Shown: piece after piece, positions 8,509 to 17,539 of the stretch | How positions within the stretch are numbered: position 1 is the first letter of the stretch | Layout: every line of letters starts with the position of its first letter | Source: NORP294 sp047627915 | Lineage (GTDB): Bacteria; Bacteroidota; Bacteroidia; Flavobacteriales_E; Vicingaceae | DNA length: 64,000 bases | Assembly (NCBI GenBank): GCA_047627915.1 | Contig: JBLHTZ010000006.1 | Location: forward strand, 17,208 to 81,207 | Direction of reading: 5' to 3' | Translations under genes and position numbers: made by a program | Notes under the pieces: generated by a model | Database searches by the model: none | Told to the model about the DNA's origin: nothing | Seen by the model: only the letters and a program-made list of their open reading frames with translations

Positions 8509-8669
8509 TAATGGAATTGCTCTTGCACGAGTGGGTTATATCAATTTGAAAAATAAAAATAATTTAAAGTAACTACCAAACTGTTAAAGAATTGATGTTA
8601 TTTTAATATTTAATTGAACGCATCTGTTTTATCGGTGTATATATTTTTAAAAAACCTAAGTTGATCATT

Positions 8670-9236
8670 ATGAAAACCAAGATAATATTAACTACTGTAT
8701 TAGTAGCTGCATATCTCTTTTTCTCATTTAAATTAGATGAGAAAGTAAAAGGATGGTTCTTATCAGGATCTAATCCTAGCGAATACGAAATAGGAGTGGA
8801 GCAAAGTGCTGAAAGAAATGGAAAAGTTGCATTTCTCAAGTCCAAAACGTCAAAAGTAAAAAGTGGTTTTGGAACCATTATGCAAACGTTTGATGCTGAT
8901 ATGTATTTAGACAAAAAAGTAAAATTGACTGGTTTTATAAAATCGAATGATGTTAATGGATGGGCCGGTATGTGGATGAGAGTTGACGATTCTAAAGGAA
9001 GCGTGAGTTTTGATAACATGCAAGATCGATCAATAAAGGGTACTACCGAATGGAAGAAATATGAGATCGTTCTTAGTGTACCTAAAAACAGTAAAACTAT
9101 TAATTACGGAGTTTTATTAAGTGGTGGTGGAGAAGTTTGGATGGACAATCTGAGTTTTGAAGTTGTTGGAGATGCAGAAGAGAAAACCGGGAAAACGAGA
9201 TTAAAAGCACCAACAAAAGCCAATTTCGAAAATTAG
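8670..9236 (+). CDS. Exported beta-sandwich protein of unknown function
   Basis: 188-aa protein starting at the ATG at 8670; a TTG nine bases upstream is a less likely start. An N-terminal hydrophobic segment (residues 5-18) is a signal peptide or anchor. The rest looks like a jelly-roll or carbohydrate-binding-like fold: GWFLSGSNPSEYEIGV, then KVKLTGFIKS, GWAGMWMRVDD, INYGVLLSGGGEVWMDNLSF. Similar domains occur C-terminal to some bacterial transcriptional regulators and in secreted proteins. There is no catalytic signature. The C-terminal 20 residues are basic and look disordered. Confidence 0.65.
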   Translation: MKTKIILTTVLVAAYLFFSFKLDEKVKGWFLSGSNPSEYEIGVEQSAERNGKVAFLKSKTSKVKSGFGTIMQTFDADMYLDKKVKLTGFIKSNDVNGWAGMWMRVDDSKGSVSFDNMQDRSIKGTTEWKKYEIVLSVPKNSKTINYGVLLSGGGEVWMDNLSFEVVGDAEEKTGKTRLKAPTKANFEN

Positions 9237-9237
9237 G

Positions 9238-9402
9238 TTGAAGGTAGATCTCTACAAATCTGAGTTGTCAGATGAAAAGTTAGTCGTCTTATTAAATGAA
9301 GGTGATGAGGAGGCTTTTACAGATTTTCGATTCAATTCTTTCAATAATAGATTTAAGGAGCAATCATATTGCAAGAGTGAGTATACATCATTCGCTACGT
9401 AG
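9238..9402 (+). pseudogene. Truncated ECF sigma factor N-terminus
   Basis: From a TTG at 9238 the frame reads KSELSDEKLVVLLNEGDEEAF, annotated here as KSELSDEKLVVLL then NEGDEEAF. This matches the first helix of region 2 of Bacteroidetes ECF (RpoE-like) sigma factors, where the pattern is S-D-E-x-L-V-x-L-L-N-E-G-D-E-x-A-F. The similarity stops after about 30 residues and the frame ends at TAG 9400-9402. Sigma regions 2 to 4 are missing. It runs directly into the T9SS C-terminal fragment in another frame, so the locus looks like a deletion junction. Recognition is from pattern memory only. Confidence 0.4.
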
Positions 9403-9455
9403 GCATTGACGGTAAAGAAAAGCAGAAAAAAGGCACGCTGACGTTGATTCGGTAG
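9384..9455 (+). pseudogene. Remnant of a T9SS type B C-terminal sorting domain
   Basis: Twenty-three codons plus TAG encode the final strand of a gliding-motility-associated C-terminal domain: YIIRYVGIDGKEKQKKG followed by TLTLIR. It is almost the same as the end of the adhesin at 10311-15242 (YIIRYVASDGKEKQKKG, TLTLIR). The DNA match continues about ten bases past the stop (TAGGGGTGAT in both). Most differences are synonymous (GGC/GGT, GAG/GAA, AAA/AAG, ACA/ACG, CTA/CTG), so this came from a once-functional paralogue. The rest of that gene is gone. Confidence 0.8.
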
Positions 9456-9497
9456 GGGTGATGAGTTAATATAAGTTAGCATAGCAGAATAATTGGA

Positions 9498-9527
9498 GGG
9501 TTAGATTTATTTCTAGCCCTTTTTTTG
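9498..9527 (+). terminator. Rho-independent terminator after the scar
   Basis: GGGTTAG pairs with CTAGCCC (one G-T wobble), followed by eight T. It may be the surviving terminator of the lost T9SS paralogue. Confidence 0.7.
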
Positions 9528-9727
9528 GGCTAATCTTTAAAGGAAACTATAGAATTTACCTTGTGTTTTTTATTGTGATTTAGGTTTTTCAAGGGAATAT
9601 TTTATTCATTAAAACACCCTCATTAAAACCACAATTTTCAAATAAAAAACGGGAAAACTTTTGGAATTCATTTTTTTTTTTTTCTACTTTAGTCTCATTA
9701 TTAATTAATTACTAAAACCTTTTTATT

Positions 9728-10180
9728 ATGAAAAAAATTATTTTAACTTTTCTGGGAGTTTTATTTTTAACAGTAACTGCATCGGCGCAGTTTGCTACCA
9801 TCCAAAATAACACGGATTGTACTTTTTATGTTGAATTTACGTACGTTGACGAACAATGTATTAATCCAACTACAGGGTTGGGTCAAGTACTGGTTAATCC
9901 CGGAGCTAACTTCTCGGCTCCATGGCCAGGAGGAGGTTTTGGTTTTGGTCCTGAAGCACACATCGTTTCAGCAACGGTGAGCAGAATACATCAAAAATAT
10001 GGCTCCGTTTGCGATGTTCAATTTATTACGCCGCCTCCTACTTGCGTTCCATGTACCGTAACTGGGCCCAATACTTACACCTTAAATGATGAAGACGGTT
10101 GCTGTCAACAATATACAGCATCTTGGTTTGAAACAAGTTGTGGTGGTAACGGTCAAAATACAACTTTGTTATTACAATAA
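9728..10180 (+). CDS. Secreted cysteine-rich protein, 150 aa
   Basis: Clear Sec signal peptide (residues 1-20, ending SASAQ-like TASAQ) followed by a compact domain of about 130 residues. It has a Gly-rich segment (PWPGGGFGFGPEA), nine or so Cys including PTCVPC and DGCCQQY, and a Thr/Asn-rich start (IQNNTDCTFYVEFTY). The pattern fits a disulfide-stabilised beta-sandwich. It lacks a T9SS sorting domain, so it is probably periplasmic or released another way. It sits between the scar and the large adhesin and ends at a good terminator, so it is monocistronic. Function unknown. Confidence 0.65.
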   Translation: MKKIILTFLGVLFLTVTASAQFATIQNNTDCTFYVEFTYVDEQCINPTTGLGQVLVNPGANFSAPWPGGGFGFGPEAHIVSATVSRIHQKYGSVCDVQFITPPPTCVPCTVTGPNTYTLNDEDGCCQQYTASWFETSCGGNGQNTTLLLQ

Positions 10181-10200
10181 CGTTCAATAGAAAAAAATGA

Positions 10201-10229
10201 ATGCCGCCTCATAAGCGGCATTTTTTTTG
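10201..10229 (+). terminator. Rho-independent terminator
   Basis: ATGCCGC (10201-10207) pairs with GCGGCAT (10215-10221), followed by a run of T, downstream of the secreted Cys-rich gene. Confidence 0.88.
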
Positions 10230-10310
10230 TTCTAAACCAATTATCAAGTTTATTGGTAAAGGGTGGGGTAACATTTATACAACCAGTCAATTTTTTTGTA
10301 ATTTCATAAT

Positions 10311-13300
10311 ATGACAAAAAAGGGTATACTTTTTTTAATTCTCTATAATATCATCTTGGCTAGTTTTTCCCAAACTGGATCAGGTGTATCTATGGGTGGA
10401 GAAATTAGCTGGCGTTGCCTACCAAATGGACAATATATATTTAGTATTACTCAATATGCTCCTTGTAATAGAGGGCGGTTATTTCAAGGGGTTCGCATAG
10501 ATATTAGCAGCTCTAGATTACCATTAAGTTCCCCAAATGGTCCTGTTGTGGACAGAATATTATTATCACCAGATCTAGTTCGAATTCAAGCTTCTAATAA
10601 TGGGGATACATCACCCCAATGCACTCCGTATCAAAATCAACCGTTTAGCTGTTCAAGAGGCGATTCAGGAATGGTACAGGCAATTTATTATGAATCCAAC
10701 CCAATAAGCCTTTATGGAATCCCCCCCTCGGATGGATGGGAATTCACTACAAACATGTCTAATATGTCCACCAATATTGATAATTTATTCCCCATAGGAA
10801 TTGTATTTTTATTTAGGGCAAAAATGTACGCCGGGCCAAACGGGTTAACTTCAGGTCCTTGTTTTGATTCGTCACCTACTTTTAGCGCCAGACCGGCTAC
10901 TTACATTTGTAGAGGTTATGAGTTCACTTATAATCATACGGCCATTGATGAGGATTTAGATTCTTTAGGGTATTCTTGGGATCAACCGTATGTGAATCCT
11001 CCTTTTATCCGAGTTCCTGCTAGATATAATCCTCGTTTTTCTCCCACTAATCCTACCCCAGATCAAAGTTTTAACATCAACAATATACCCGCTAGTTTAG
11101 ACCCCTTAACTGGAGTAACCAAGCTAGCCGTTTATAGCGGAATAGGCGTTAAGAGGTATTGGACCACGGTACAAGTAGATTCTTATCGGGAAGGAGTAAA
11201 AATATCTACGGTGTACCGAGAAATTCCTATTACCATATTTGATTGCCCAGATTTACCGGTATCCACCAACTTGCCCAACAATGCCCCAGAGGTGCTCATC
11301 AATGGTGTGCCCAACAGTTCTGTGGTTACTAACGTTACTGCAGGGCAAACCGTTTCCATTCCCATACAAGTGGTAGACAACGATAGAATTAGCGTTGCAC
11401 CCTTTTCTCAACTCATCACCATGGTACCCGAAGGAATTTTATTTACCCAATCTAAAAATGGACCTTCCAAAAAGTTCCCTGGCGACCCGGTAGGTCAGCC
11501 GTGTAACATTACGGGAATAGACGTAAACCCTTGTGCTTACTTGCGTGGTAATCCTGCACCCTTTATCGATCCCACCGCAACACCACCAATTACCGTAGTT
11601 AAAGGTCTCGGAGTAATAGGAGTAGAGTTTGTATGGCAAACCGATTGCAAGCACATTCTTTCGCCCACCAAAACACCAGGTGCAAACGAAGGCATTTACA
11701 ATTTTGTAATGCGCGTGCAAGACGATCATTGTCCCGTTCCCGGCATTAACTACCCTACCGTAACCGTTCGAGTAAAAGATCCACTTCCATTAACCGAACC
11801 CATCATGAAAGGAGTATCTGTTTTGTTAGACGGCACAACGCGGTACAGCTGGGTTCCACCCATCGATTCCGCTCGGCAGTTTAATCCACCAGACAAACAA
11901 AACGACCATTACGAGTCAACCAGTTCCACACCACGAGATGGTCAGCCTCCTTTGTTTTGGCAGTCGAGAAATGCATTCATCACCAATTATCAACAAGATA
12001 AGCGGGATGCAGATTTTACACCCTACAACTTTAACAATGTTCAAGACCCCAACAGCGGGTACAATATTTTAGAGTCAAAAGATTCTCATCGAGGCATCTT
12101 CTCTGATTACTATGTTCGCATGCGAACGCTGTCTGGTTGTACCGATACCAATGCTTCCATTTGGTCGGAACCTGCTAGAATTATGGAATTAGCTGCAACA
12201 CCAGTTGGTGTAGCACCTAATCCCATTCGCTCAACGGCACGTTTAACTTGGAACAGAGCGAAACCAATGAATGCGAAGACTTATTCCTACTTCGTGTATG
12301 AATCTCCAACACATTTTTACATCCATGCGAATGATTCTATTTCACAAGGAGGAGTGGCAAATACGTCGAATTGGTACACCGTAGGCGACACCAATGCTAC
12401 CACCTTTAACGTGGGAGCAACTACCTGCAGCGATTACGTAGGTTTTAGAGTAGAAGCACGAGATACGGTCATTACCTGGAAAGAAGGCTCCGCCATACAA
12501 GGCGATAGTTTGGATACCTTGTATTTTAGCACCTTTAGTACCATAGATACGCTATTTATGGAAGCAAGGTCTGGTATTCCAGACCCAAGCTTCGATACCC
12601 TTGCAGTGCGAGCAGACGGAACGGTGTTTTTGAGAATTAACCTCAGAGGGAAGTTAACCACCGGAAGGTATAATATTTACAGCAACAGCATAGATCCGAA
12701 TAACTTGCTTACTTCGGTCAATGCTTTAACCGATTCAGTGGTGGTGCTAACAGGAGCTGATTTGAACAGTCAGAATATCATAATTGAAGCAGTAGATGCC
12801 TGCAACGCTGCGAATACCACCAACAGTGCAATCTACACCACTATTTTACCAACAGGTTCTTTAACGAATTCCTGTGCTGGAGAGTACACGTTGAATTGGA
12901 ATGAGCCGACTGGTTTTCCAACAAACATTGTCCGCTACAACGTCTATGCAGATGTGGGCGATGGAAATGGATTTCAATTGGATACAATTGTTACCGATCG
13001 AACGATTACCAATGTAGTTATTGACGGAGTAAGCAGGGGAAGAACCTTGCGTTACAAAGTAGAAGCAATTGACGCGAGAGGAGCAGTGAATAGTTCTGCC
13101 ATTCATGAATATACCGCCCCGGCTAATTTAGCAACCGATGATTTGGTAGGTCCGCCAATTCCACGTTGTACCTATGTGAATGCAGACGGTTCAGTGACTT
13201 TATCTTGGGTTCCTGCAAAAGACACCGTTAATAACTTCGCCAACTACAACATCCAATACAAACGTGCAAGTGTTACCGCATGGACTCAAATTGCGTTAAA

Positions 13301-15242
13301 TGATGATGATAATTTAATTGTAACAGATTCTACTTATACCATTACGGGAATCAACGCTCAAAACGAGCAATACGATTTTGAAATTACCAGTTTGGCTGGT
13401 TGCGATGGAAAACAATTTAGTGCCTACAATGAGATTAGTTCCATCTACTTGTCAGCTTCACCACGACAAGGAGTGCCCCAAGCCATTTCAGATTTAACGT
13501 GGAATCCTGCTGGTCCAGATTATACCGGATTAGGTAATTTCTTCACCCTTTTTGGAGCTCAAAACGGACAAGCACTCACCACCATTGGAACAGCAGATTT
13601 TGGTGGAATGTCTGAAGAAATCGTGCAGTTGGATACCTGCATTTTACCCGTTAGCTATAGATTGAATTATACGGATAACGCCTTTATACAAGAAGGTTTT
13701 TCTTGTGAAGTGCAGTCGAGTGTTGCCAATGCCGTTCACGTAGATACTGTTCCACCAGAAGCTGAAAATTTAGCGATGCTAACTTTTGATAGGGGAACAA
13801 ATCAACTCAGAGCCTATTGGTTGGGAACAGCAGCAGGGGCAGACAGTTTGGAGTTTTTACGTCCAAGTTCATCCAACTTCTTAACCGATTCTGCAGTTTG
13901 GATAAATTACAATTCACCTATTCGGAATATAGCATTTCCACAATCGATACTAGATGCAACTGATACCGTTCGAATGGTGGGTGCAAGAGCAAAGGACAAG
14001 TGTAACAATACAGCAGTAGAACCCATTGCTTACCACAAATCCATGGATGTAGAAGTGGAGTGGAAAGCCTGTGATTCTACCAATTTAATTACTTGGAATC
14101 AATACGTTGGGTTGAATCCAATCTACGCAGTAGAATACGAAGTGTTTTTCAGTACTGATGGCGGAGTGAATTGGCAAGCAGCGCCCAATTCATTAACAGT
14201 AGATTCTACCTACAATCATTTGATTACACAAGGTAATATCACCTATCAGTATTACATACGAGCAAAATCGTTAGACCCAAACGCTCCTCAATGGTTAACT
14301 CCTGAATCAAATGTAGATTCGGTTTTTTCCAATTATGAGGACACGCCGCTGTATTATTATTTGACCTATGCCACGGTTTTAGAAGACAATCGAGTAGAAG
14401 TGGAGTACTACAGAGATACTTTAGCGCCTGTAAAGAACTATGCAGTATTTCGAGGAAATAATGCAACAGATTTAACACCGATAGCATTTATCAATGCCAA
14501 TTCATTAGGCAATCAAGATCGATTTAGCTTTGTAGACGAAACAGCCGACGGTTCAGCACAAGAATATTACTACCAAGTAGCATCTCAAAACGACTGTGAA
14601 AACATCACGAGCATGTCCAACTTTGGCAGAACCATCCATTTAACAGTTGAGTCCAACGACGAAGGAATGAAAAATACCTTGCGGTGGAACAAGTATTTAG
14701 ATTGGGACAGTACGGTAGCACATTACAACATTTACCGAACATCTAGTCGCTTTTATTCCACCACAGTTTACCAGCAAGTAGCACCCAACAGTGCGGAAGA
14801 TTTCAATGTATTTGTCGATGATATTTCTAGTGCAATCAACTCAAACGGCAAGTTTTATTATCGAGTAGAAGCCGTTCAAGGGCCGTTTAACGCTGCTGGC
14901 GTCAATGGTTATCCCAATAATTTAACATCAGAAGTTTCCAATTCAAACATTGCCGAAGCCTTGCAAGGCTCGTTCATGTATGTTCCCAATGCATTTGCAC
15001 CAGATGGCGTAAATAAAACCTTTGGTCCAAAAGGGCAGTTTTTTGACCTTACCCGATTCGAAATGAGCATTTACAACCGATGGGGCGAACAGATTTACCA
15101 AACCAACGACATCAACCTAGGTTGGGATGGAACGATTGGAGGAAAAGATGCTGCTTTAGGATCTTATGTGTACATCATTCGCTACGTTGCCAGTGACGGC
15201 AAAGAGAAACAGAAAAAAGGCACACTAACGTTGATTCGGTAG
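10311..15242 (+). CDS. Giant T9SS type B surface protein with FnIII-like modules
   Basis: 1643-aa secreted protein. A signal peptide (about residues 1-20, ending ASFSQT) is followed by a Cys-containing N-terminal region, cadherin/PKD-like strands around residues 300-500, and several fibronectin III-like modules with repeated R-Y/H-Y-N-I-Y patterns (for example VRYNVYADVGDG and VAHYNIYRTSSRF). The last 90 residues are a gliding-motility-associated type B sorting domain: YVPNAFAPDGVN, MSIYNRWGEQIYQT, GWDGTIGGKDA, SYVYIIRYVASDGK. This directs export by the type IX system and surface attachment. It is probably an adhesin or matrix protein. Bases from about 11230 onward look more GC-rich than the first 900 bases, suggesting a mosaic origin. 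Confidence 0.88.
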   Translation: MTKKGILFLILYNIILASFSQTGSGVSMGGEISWRCLPNGQYIFSITQYAPCNRGRLFQGVRIDISSSRLPLSSPNGPVVDRILLSPDLVRIQASNNGDTSPQCTPYQNQPFSCSRGDSGMVQAIYYESNPISLYGIPPSDGWEFTTNMSNMSTNIDNLFPIGIVFLFRAKMYAGPNGLTSGPCFDSSPTFSARPATYICRGYEFTYNHTAIDEDLDSLGYSWDQPYVNPPFIRVPARYNPRFSPTNPTPDQSFNINNIPASLDPLTGVTKLAVYSGIGVKRYWTTVQVDSYREGVKISTVYREIPITIFDCPDLPVSTNLPNNAPEVLINGVPNSSVVTNVTAGQTVSIPIQVVDNDRISVAPFSQLITMVPEGILFTQSKNGPSKKFPGDPVGQPCNITGIDVNPCAYLRGNPAPFIDPTATPPITVVKGLGVIGVEFVWQTDCKHILSPTKTPGANEGIYNFVMRVQDDHCPVPGINYPTVTVRVKDPLPLTEPIMKGVSVLLDGTTRYSWVPPIDSARQFNPPDKQNDHYESTSSTPRDGQPPLFWQSRNAFITNYQQDKRDADFTPYNFNNVQDPNSGYNILESKDSHRGIFSDYYVRMRTLSGCTDTNASIWSEPARIMELAATPVGVAPNPIRSTARLTWNRAKPMNAKTYSYFVYESPTHFYIHANDSISQGGVANTSNWYTVGDTNATTFNVGATTCSDYVGFRVEARDTVITWKEGSAIQGDSLDTLYFSTFSTIDTLFMEARSGIPDPSFDTLAVRADGTVFLRINLRGKLTTGRYNIYSNSIDPNNLLTSVNALTDSVVVLTGADLNSQNIIIEAVDACNAANTTNSAIYTTILPTGSLTNSCAGEYTLNWNEPTGFPTNIVRYNVYADVGDGNGFQLDTIVTDRTITNVVIDGVSRGRTLRYKVEAIDARGAVNSSAIHEYTAPANLATDDLVGPPIPRCTYVNADGSVTLSWVPAKDTVNNFANYNIQYKRASVTAWTQIALNDDDNLIVTDSTYTITGINAQNEQYDFEITSLAGCDGKQFSAYNEISSIYLSASPRQGVPQAISDLTWNPAGPDYTGLGNFFTLFGAQNGQALTTIGTADFGGMSEEIVQLDTCILPVSYRLNYTDNAFIQEGFSCEVQSSVANAVHVDTVPPEAENLAMLTFDRGTNQLRAYWLGTAAGADSLEFLRPSSSNFLTDSAVWINYNSPIRNIAFPQSILDATDTVRMVGARAKDKCNNTAVEPIAYHKSMDVEVEWKACDSTNLITWNQYVGLNPIYAVEYEVFFSTDGGVNWQAAPNSLTVDSTYNHLITQGNITYQYYIRAKSLDPNAPQWLTPESNVDSVFSNYEDTPLYYYLTYATVLEDNRVEVEYYRDTLAPVKNYAVFRGNNATDLTPIAFINANSLGNQDRFSFVDETADGSAQEYYYQVASQNDCENITSMSNFGRTIHLTVESNDEGMKNTLRWNKYLDWDSTVAHYNIYRTSSRFYSTTVYQQVAPNSAEDFNVFVDDISSAINSNGKFYYRVEAVQGPFNAAGVNGYPNNLTSEVSNSNIAEALQGSFMYVPNAFAPDGVNKTFGPKGQFFDLTRFEMSIYNRWGEQIYQTNDINLGWDGTIGGKDAALGSYVYIIRYVASDGKEKQKKGTLTLIR

Positions 15243-15369
15243 GGGTGATTGAAGAGTAGTTGGAGTATTTAAACTAAATTGCTTTTGCGGTGTCTTACTT
15301 GTAAAAGCGAACATCGATTTTAACGTTAATAATGTTAATTTCACTTTTTTAATAGTTTAGATTTACTCC

Positions 15370-16131
15370 TTGTCCAAATTACCTCAAGCACATCAATTTA
15401 TAGATCTTTCAGACTACGGCAGACCCATTGCTAGAAAGATTGCAACCTCCTTAAAGCATACTTCAGTTACACCGGTGCAAGTCACCATTTGGTTTGTTAT
15501 TTCAGGTCTGGTTTCCATTGTATTTATGCTGGAAGGGTATTATTGGTTAGCCGGTTTCTTTTTGGTTCTAAAATCTATTTTAGATGCTGTCGATGGCGAA
15601 TTGGCACGCATGAAGGAAACACCTTCTTATACCGGTCGCTATTTAGATTCAGTTTCCGATATCATTCTCAATTTTATCATCTTTATGGTGATTTGGGACA
15701 TGACTGGAATTGCAATTTGGTGGGCTTTTCTTGCTTTCTTTTGCTATCAACTTCAGGGAACTTTGTACAATTACTATTATGTAATACTTAGAAGTAAGCT
15801 AAACGGAGATACTACGAGCAGAGTAATTGAGAAAGGAACACCTAAAGCGTTAGGAGATGAAAGTCAGCGAGCAGTAAATATCTTGTTTGTAATGTATACC
15901 GTGTGTTATTCAATTTACGATAAAATTATCTACAGGCTTGACTCCAATGCAGAAGAAGGTAAAATAATACCAAATTGGCTGATGACAGCTGTTTCTACTT
16001 TTGGTTTAGGTTTCCAGCTTTTATTGATCAGTGTTTTTCTAATAGTAGGGTGGAAAGCTTATATCATTCCTTTCTTTATAGGCTACTCGGTAATGATTTT
16101 CATCTTCATTGGCCTGAGAAAAGCTTTGTAA
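15370..16131 (+). CDS. CDP-alcohol phosphatidyltransferase family protein
   Basis: 253-aa membrane enzyme with five to six helices. The family signature D-x2-D-G-x2-A-R-x8-G-x3-D-x3-D is present in full at residues 72-97 (DAVDGELAR, then G89, D93, D97), giving the Mg2+ and CDP-alcohol site. It should make a phospholipid head-group linkage at the inner membrane, but the acceptor (inositol, glycerol phosphate or other) cannot be told. The start is TTG. A -7-like box TAGATTTA ends four bases before it, which supports this start. The stop is one base from that of the convergent helicase gene. Confidence 0.82.
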   Translation: MSKLPQAHQFIDLSDYGRPIARKIATSLKHTSVTPVQVTIWFVISGLVSIVFMLEGYYWLAGFFLVLKSILDAVDGELARMKETPSYTGRYLDSVSDIILNFIIFMVIWDMTGIAIWWAFLAFFCYQLQGTLYNYYYVILRSKLNGDTTSRVIEKGTPKALGDESQRAVNILFVMYTVCYSIYDKIIYRLDSNAEEGKIIPNWLMTAVSTFGLGFQLLLISVFLIVGWKAYIIPFFIGYSVMIFIFIGLRKAL

Positions 16132-16132
16132 C

Positions 16133-17443
16133 TTAAACGATATTTACCCTTATTTTTCGCTTTTTCAAATGAGTGTTGTTTAGTTTTTGAATCAATGGAA
16201 TGGCTTTTTTCGCTCGAACGGCAATGAATGCGCAATCATCTTTCAATTCTATAACTCCCAAATCAGTTGGTTTTAAATCCCCCTTTTTAAAGCAAATACC
16301 AGCGATATCCCCCTTTGAAATTTTATCTTTTCTTCCACCCGAAATGAATACCGTTTTCCAATCCGGAATAGAGGGCATTGGTCGGTCTGTCAACTCTTCC
16401 TCTTCAATTTCAGGAATAAAATCTGGAAAAGGTTCATTTTTCCAATGAATAACATAGGCTGTTCCGTTCGTATTCATCCTTGCCGTTCTTCCGTTACGGT
16501 GGGTAAATTCTTCTTTCCGATTCGGAAGTTGATAATGGATAATGAAATTTAACTCAGGAACATCAATTCCTCTAGCTGCCAAATCAGTCGCTATGATTAG
16601 TCGATGCGTTCCATTTCGGAACTTCATCAATGTTCTTTCCCGATCAATTTGGTCCATTCCTCCATAAAAACAACCGTGAGGAATGTTTTTCTCTTCTAGG
16701 AAATCGCTTACTCTTTGAATGCTATCTTTAAAGTTGCAAAATACAATTCCTGATTTATTTCCCAAGTGTGCAAGCGTTGCCGCCAAGGTTTCTAATTTAT
16801 CTTTTTCAGGAGAAAGGACACTTCTTAATTTCAATTTAGTGCTACCTTCTTTTAAGAAATTAATGGTTTTTGGATTTTTTAATCGAACGAAATTAGGGAC
16901 TTCAACACCTTGCGTTGCAGAAGTTAAAATTCTCTTTTCTAAACTGAATAAAGAAGAGATAATGTCCTTCATTTCTTTCTCAAAACCAACTTCTAGCGAC
17001 TTGTCAAACTCATCCAATACCAAGGTTTTAATAAACTCCGATGTGAATGAATGTCTTCGCATGTGATCCGCAATTCTACCTGGAGTTCCAACGAGAATTG
17101 CTGGGCGATGTTTTAAATCCATTTTATCTTTTGAGCCGGATTTTCCTCCATAAAAAGCATTTGTTTTAAAACCGGTTCCCATTTCACGGATTACCTGGTT
17201 GATTTGAATGGCTAGTTCTCTCGATGGCACTAAAATCAGAATTTGAATTTCTTCGCAGTCATCCTCCAAATTTTCAATAATGGGAAGTAAAAAGGCCAAG
17301 GTTTTACCCGTACCAGTAGGGCTCAGAAGAATTACATCCGATTCAGAATGAATCGCTTCTTGTGCCTTTACTTGCATTTCATTCAATTTCTTAATGTTCA
17401 GTTTTTCAAGTATGTCAGCTTGGCTCTTCTGTGCTTTTCCCAT
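16133..17443 (-). CDS. DEAD-box RNA helicase with DbpA-type RNA-binding domain
   Basis: 436-aa ATP-dependent RNA helicase. Motifs in order: SPTGTGKT (Walker A), PSRELA, GTPGR, VLDEFD (a DEFD variant of DEAD), TSAT, then in the second RecA lobe IVFCN, DLAARGIDVP and HRNGRTAR. The last 70 residues (DKISKGDIAGICFKKGDL, DLGVIELKDDCAFIAV) match the DbpA RNA-binding domain, which in E. coli recognises a 23S rRNA hairpin, so a role in large-subunit assembly is likely. A -7 box sits four bases before the ATG, predicting a leaderless mRNA. Confidence 0.87.
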   Translation of the reverse strand: MGKAQKSQADILEKLNIKKLNEMQVKAQEAIHSESDVILLSPTGTGKTLAFLLPIIENLEDDCEEIQILILVPSRELAIQINQVIREMGTGFKTNAFYGGKSGSKDKMDLKHRPAILVGTPGRIADHMRRHSFTSEFIKTLVLDEFDKSLEVGFEKEMKDIISSLFSLEKRILTSATQGVEVPNFVRLKNPKTINFLKEGSTKLKLRSVLSPEKDKLETLAATLAHLGNKSGIVFCNFKDSIQRVSDFLEEKNIPHGCFYGGMDQIDRERTLMKFRNGTHRLIIATDLAARGIDVPELNFIIHYQLPNRKEEFTHRNGRTARMNTNGTAYVIHWKNEPFPDFIPEIEEEELTDRPMPSIPDWKTVFISGGRKDKISKGDIAGICFKKGDLKPTDLGVIELKDDCAFIAVRAKKAIPLIQKLNNTHLKKRKIRVNIV

Positions 17444-17447
17444 TTTG

Positions 17448-17455
17448 CAAATTTA
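17448..17455 (-). promoter_or_regulatory. -7 box four bases before helicase start
   Basis: On the minus strand the sequence is TAAATTTG-CAAA-ATG. The box matches TAnnTTTG exactly and leaves only four bases before the start codon, so transcription should begin at or next to the ATG. Confidence 0.65.
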
Positions 17456-17527
17456 GGCTATTAAACGCTGTTATTACGAGTGTTTGTTAACGTTTGTCAA
17501 GTTGTTTCTCTTCTCCGATACCTTTCG

Positions 17528-17535
17528 TATTTTTG
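17528..17535 (+). promoter_or_regulatory. -7 box four bases before HYC gene start
   Basis: TATTTTTG is followed by GTTG and then the GTG start at 17540. It has the same box-to-start spacing as the divergent helicase promoter 70 bp away. Confidence 0.6.
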
Positions 17536-17539
17536 GTTG

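Larger units (their letters stand above)
8233..8669. other. 437-bp gap with one tiny ORF and a terminator
   Basis: No normal-sized gene is supported here. The gap holds the 29-codon membrane ORF at 8397-8486 and its hairpin, annotated separately. The rest is AT-rich with no clear structure. A longer ORF on the minus strand (8603-9019) is antisense to the gene at 8670 and is not credible. Confidence 0.5.

Noticed and set aside
8603..9019. 138-codon minus-strand ORF
   Set aside because: It is antisense to the exported protein gene at 8670-9236, which has a signal peptide and consistent fold.
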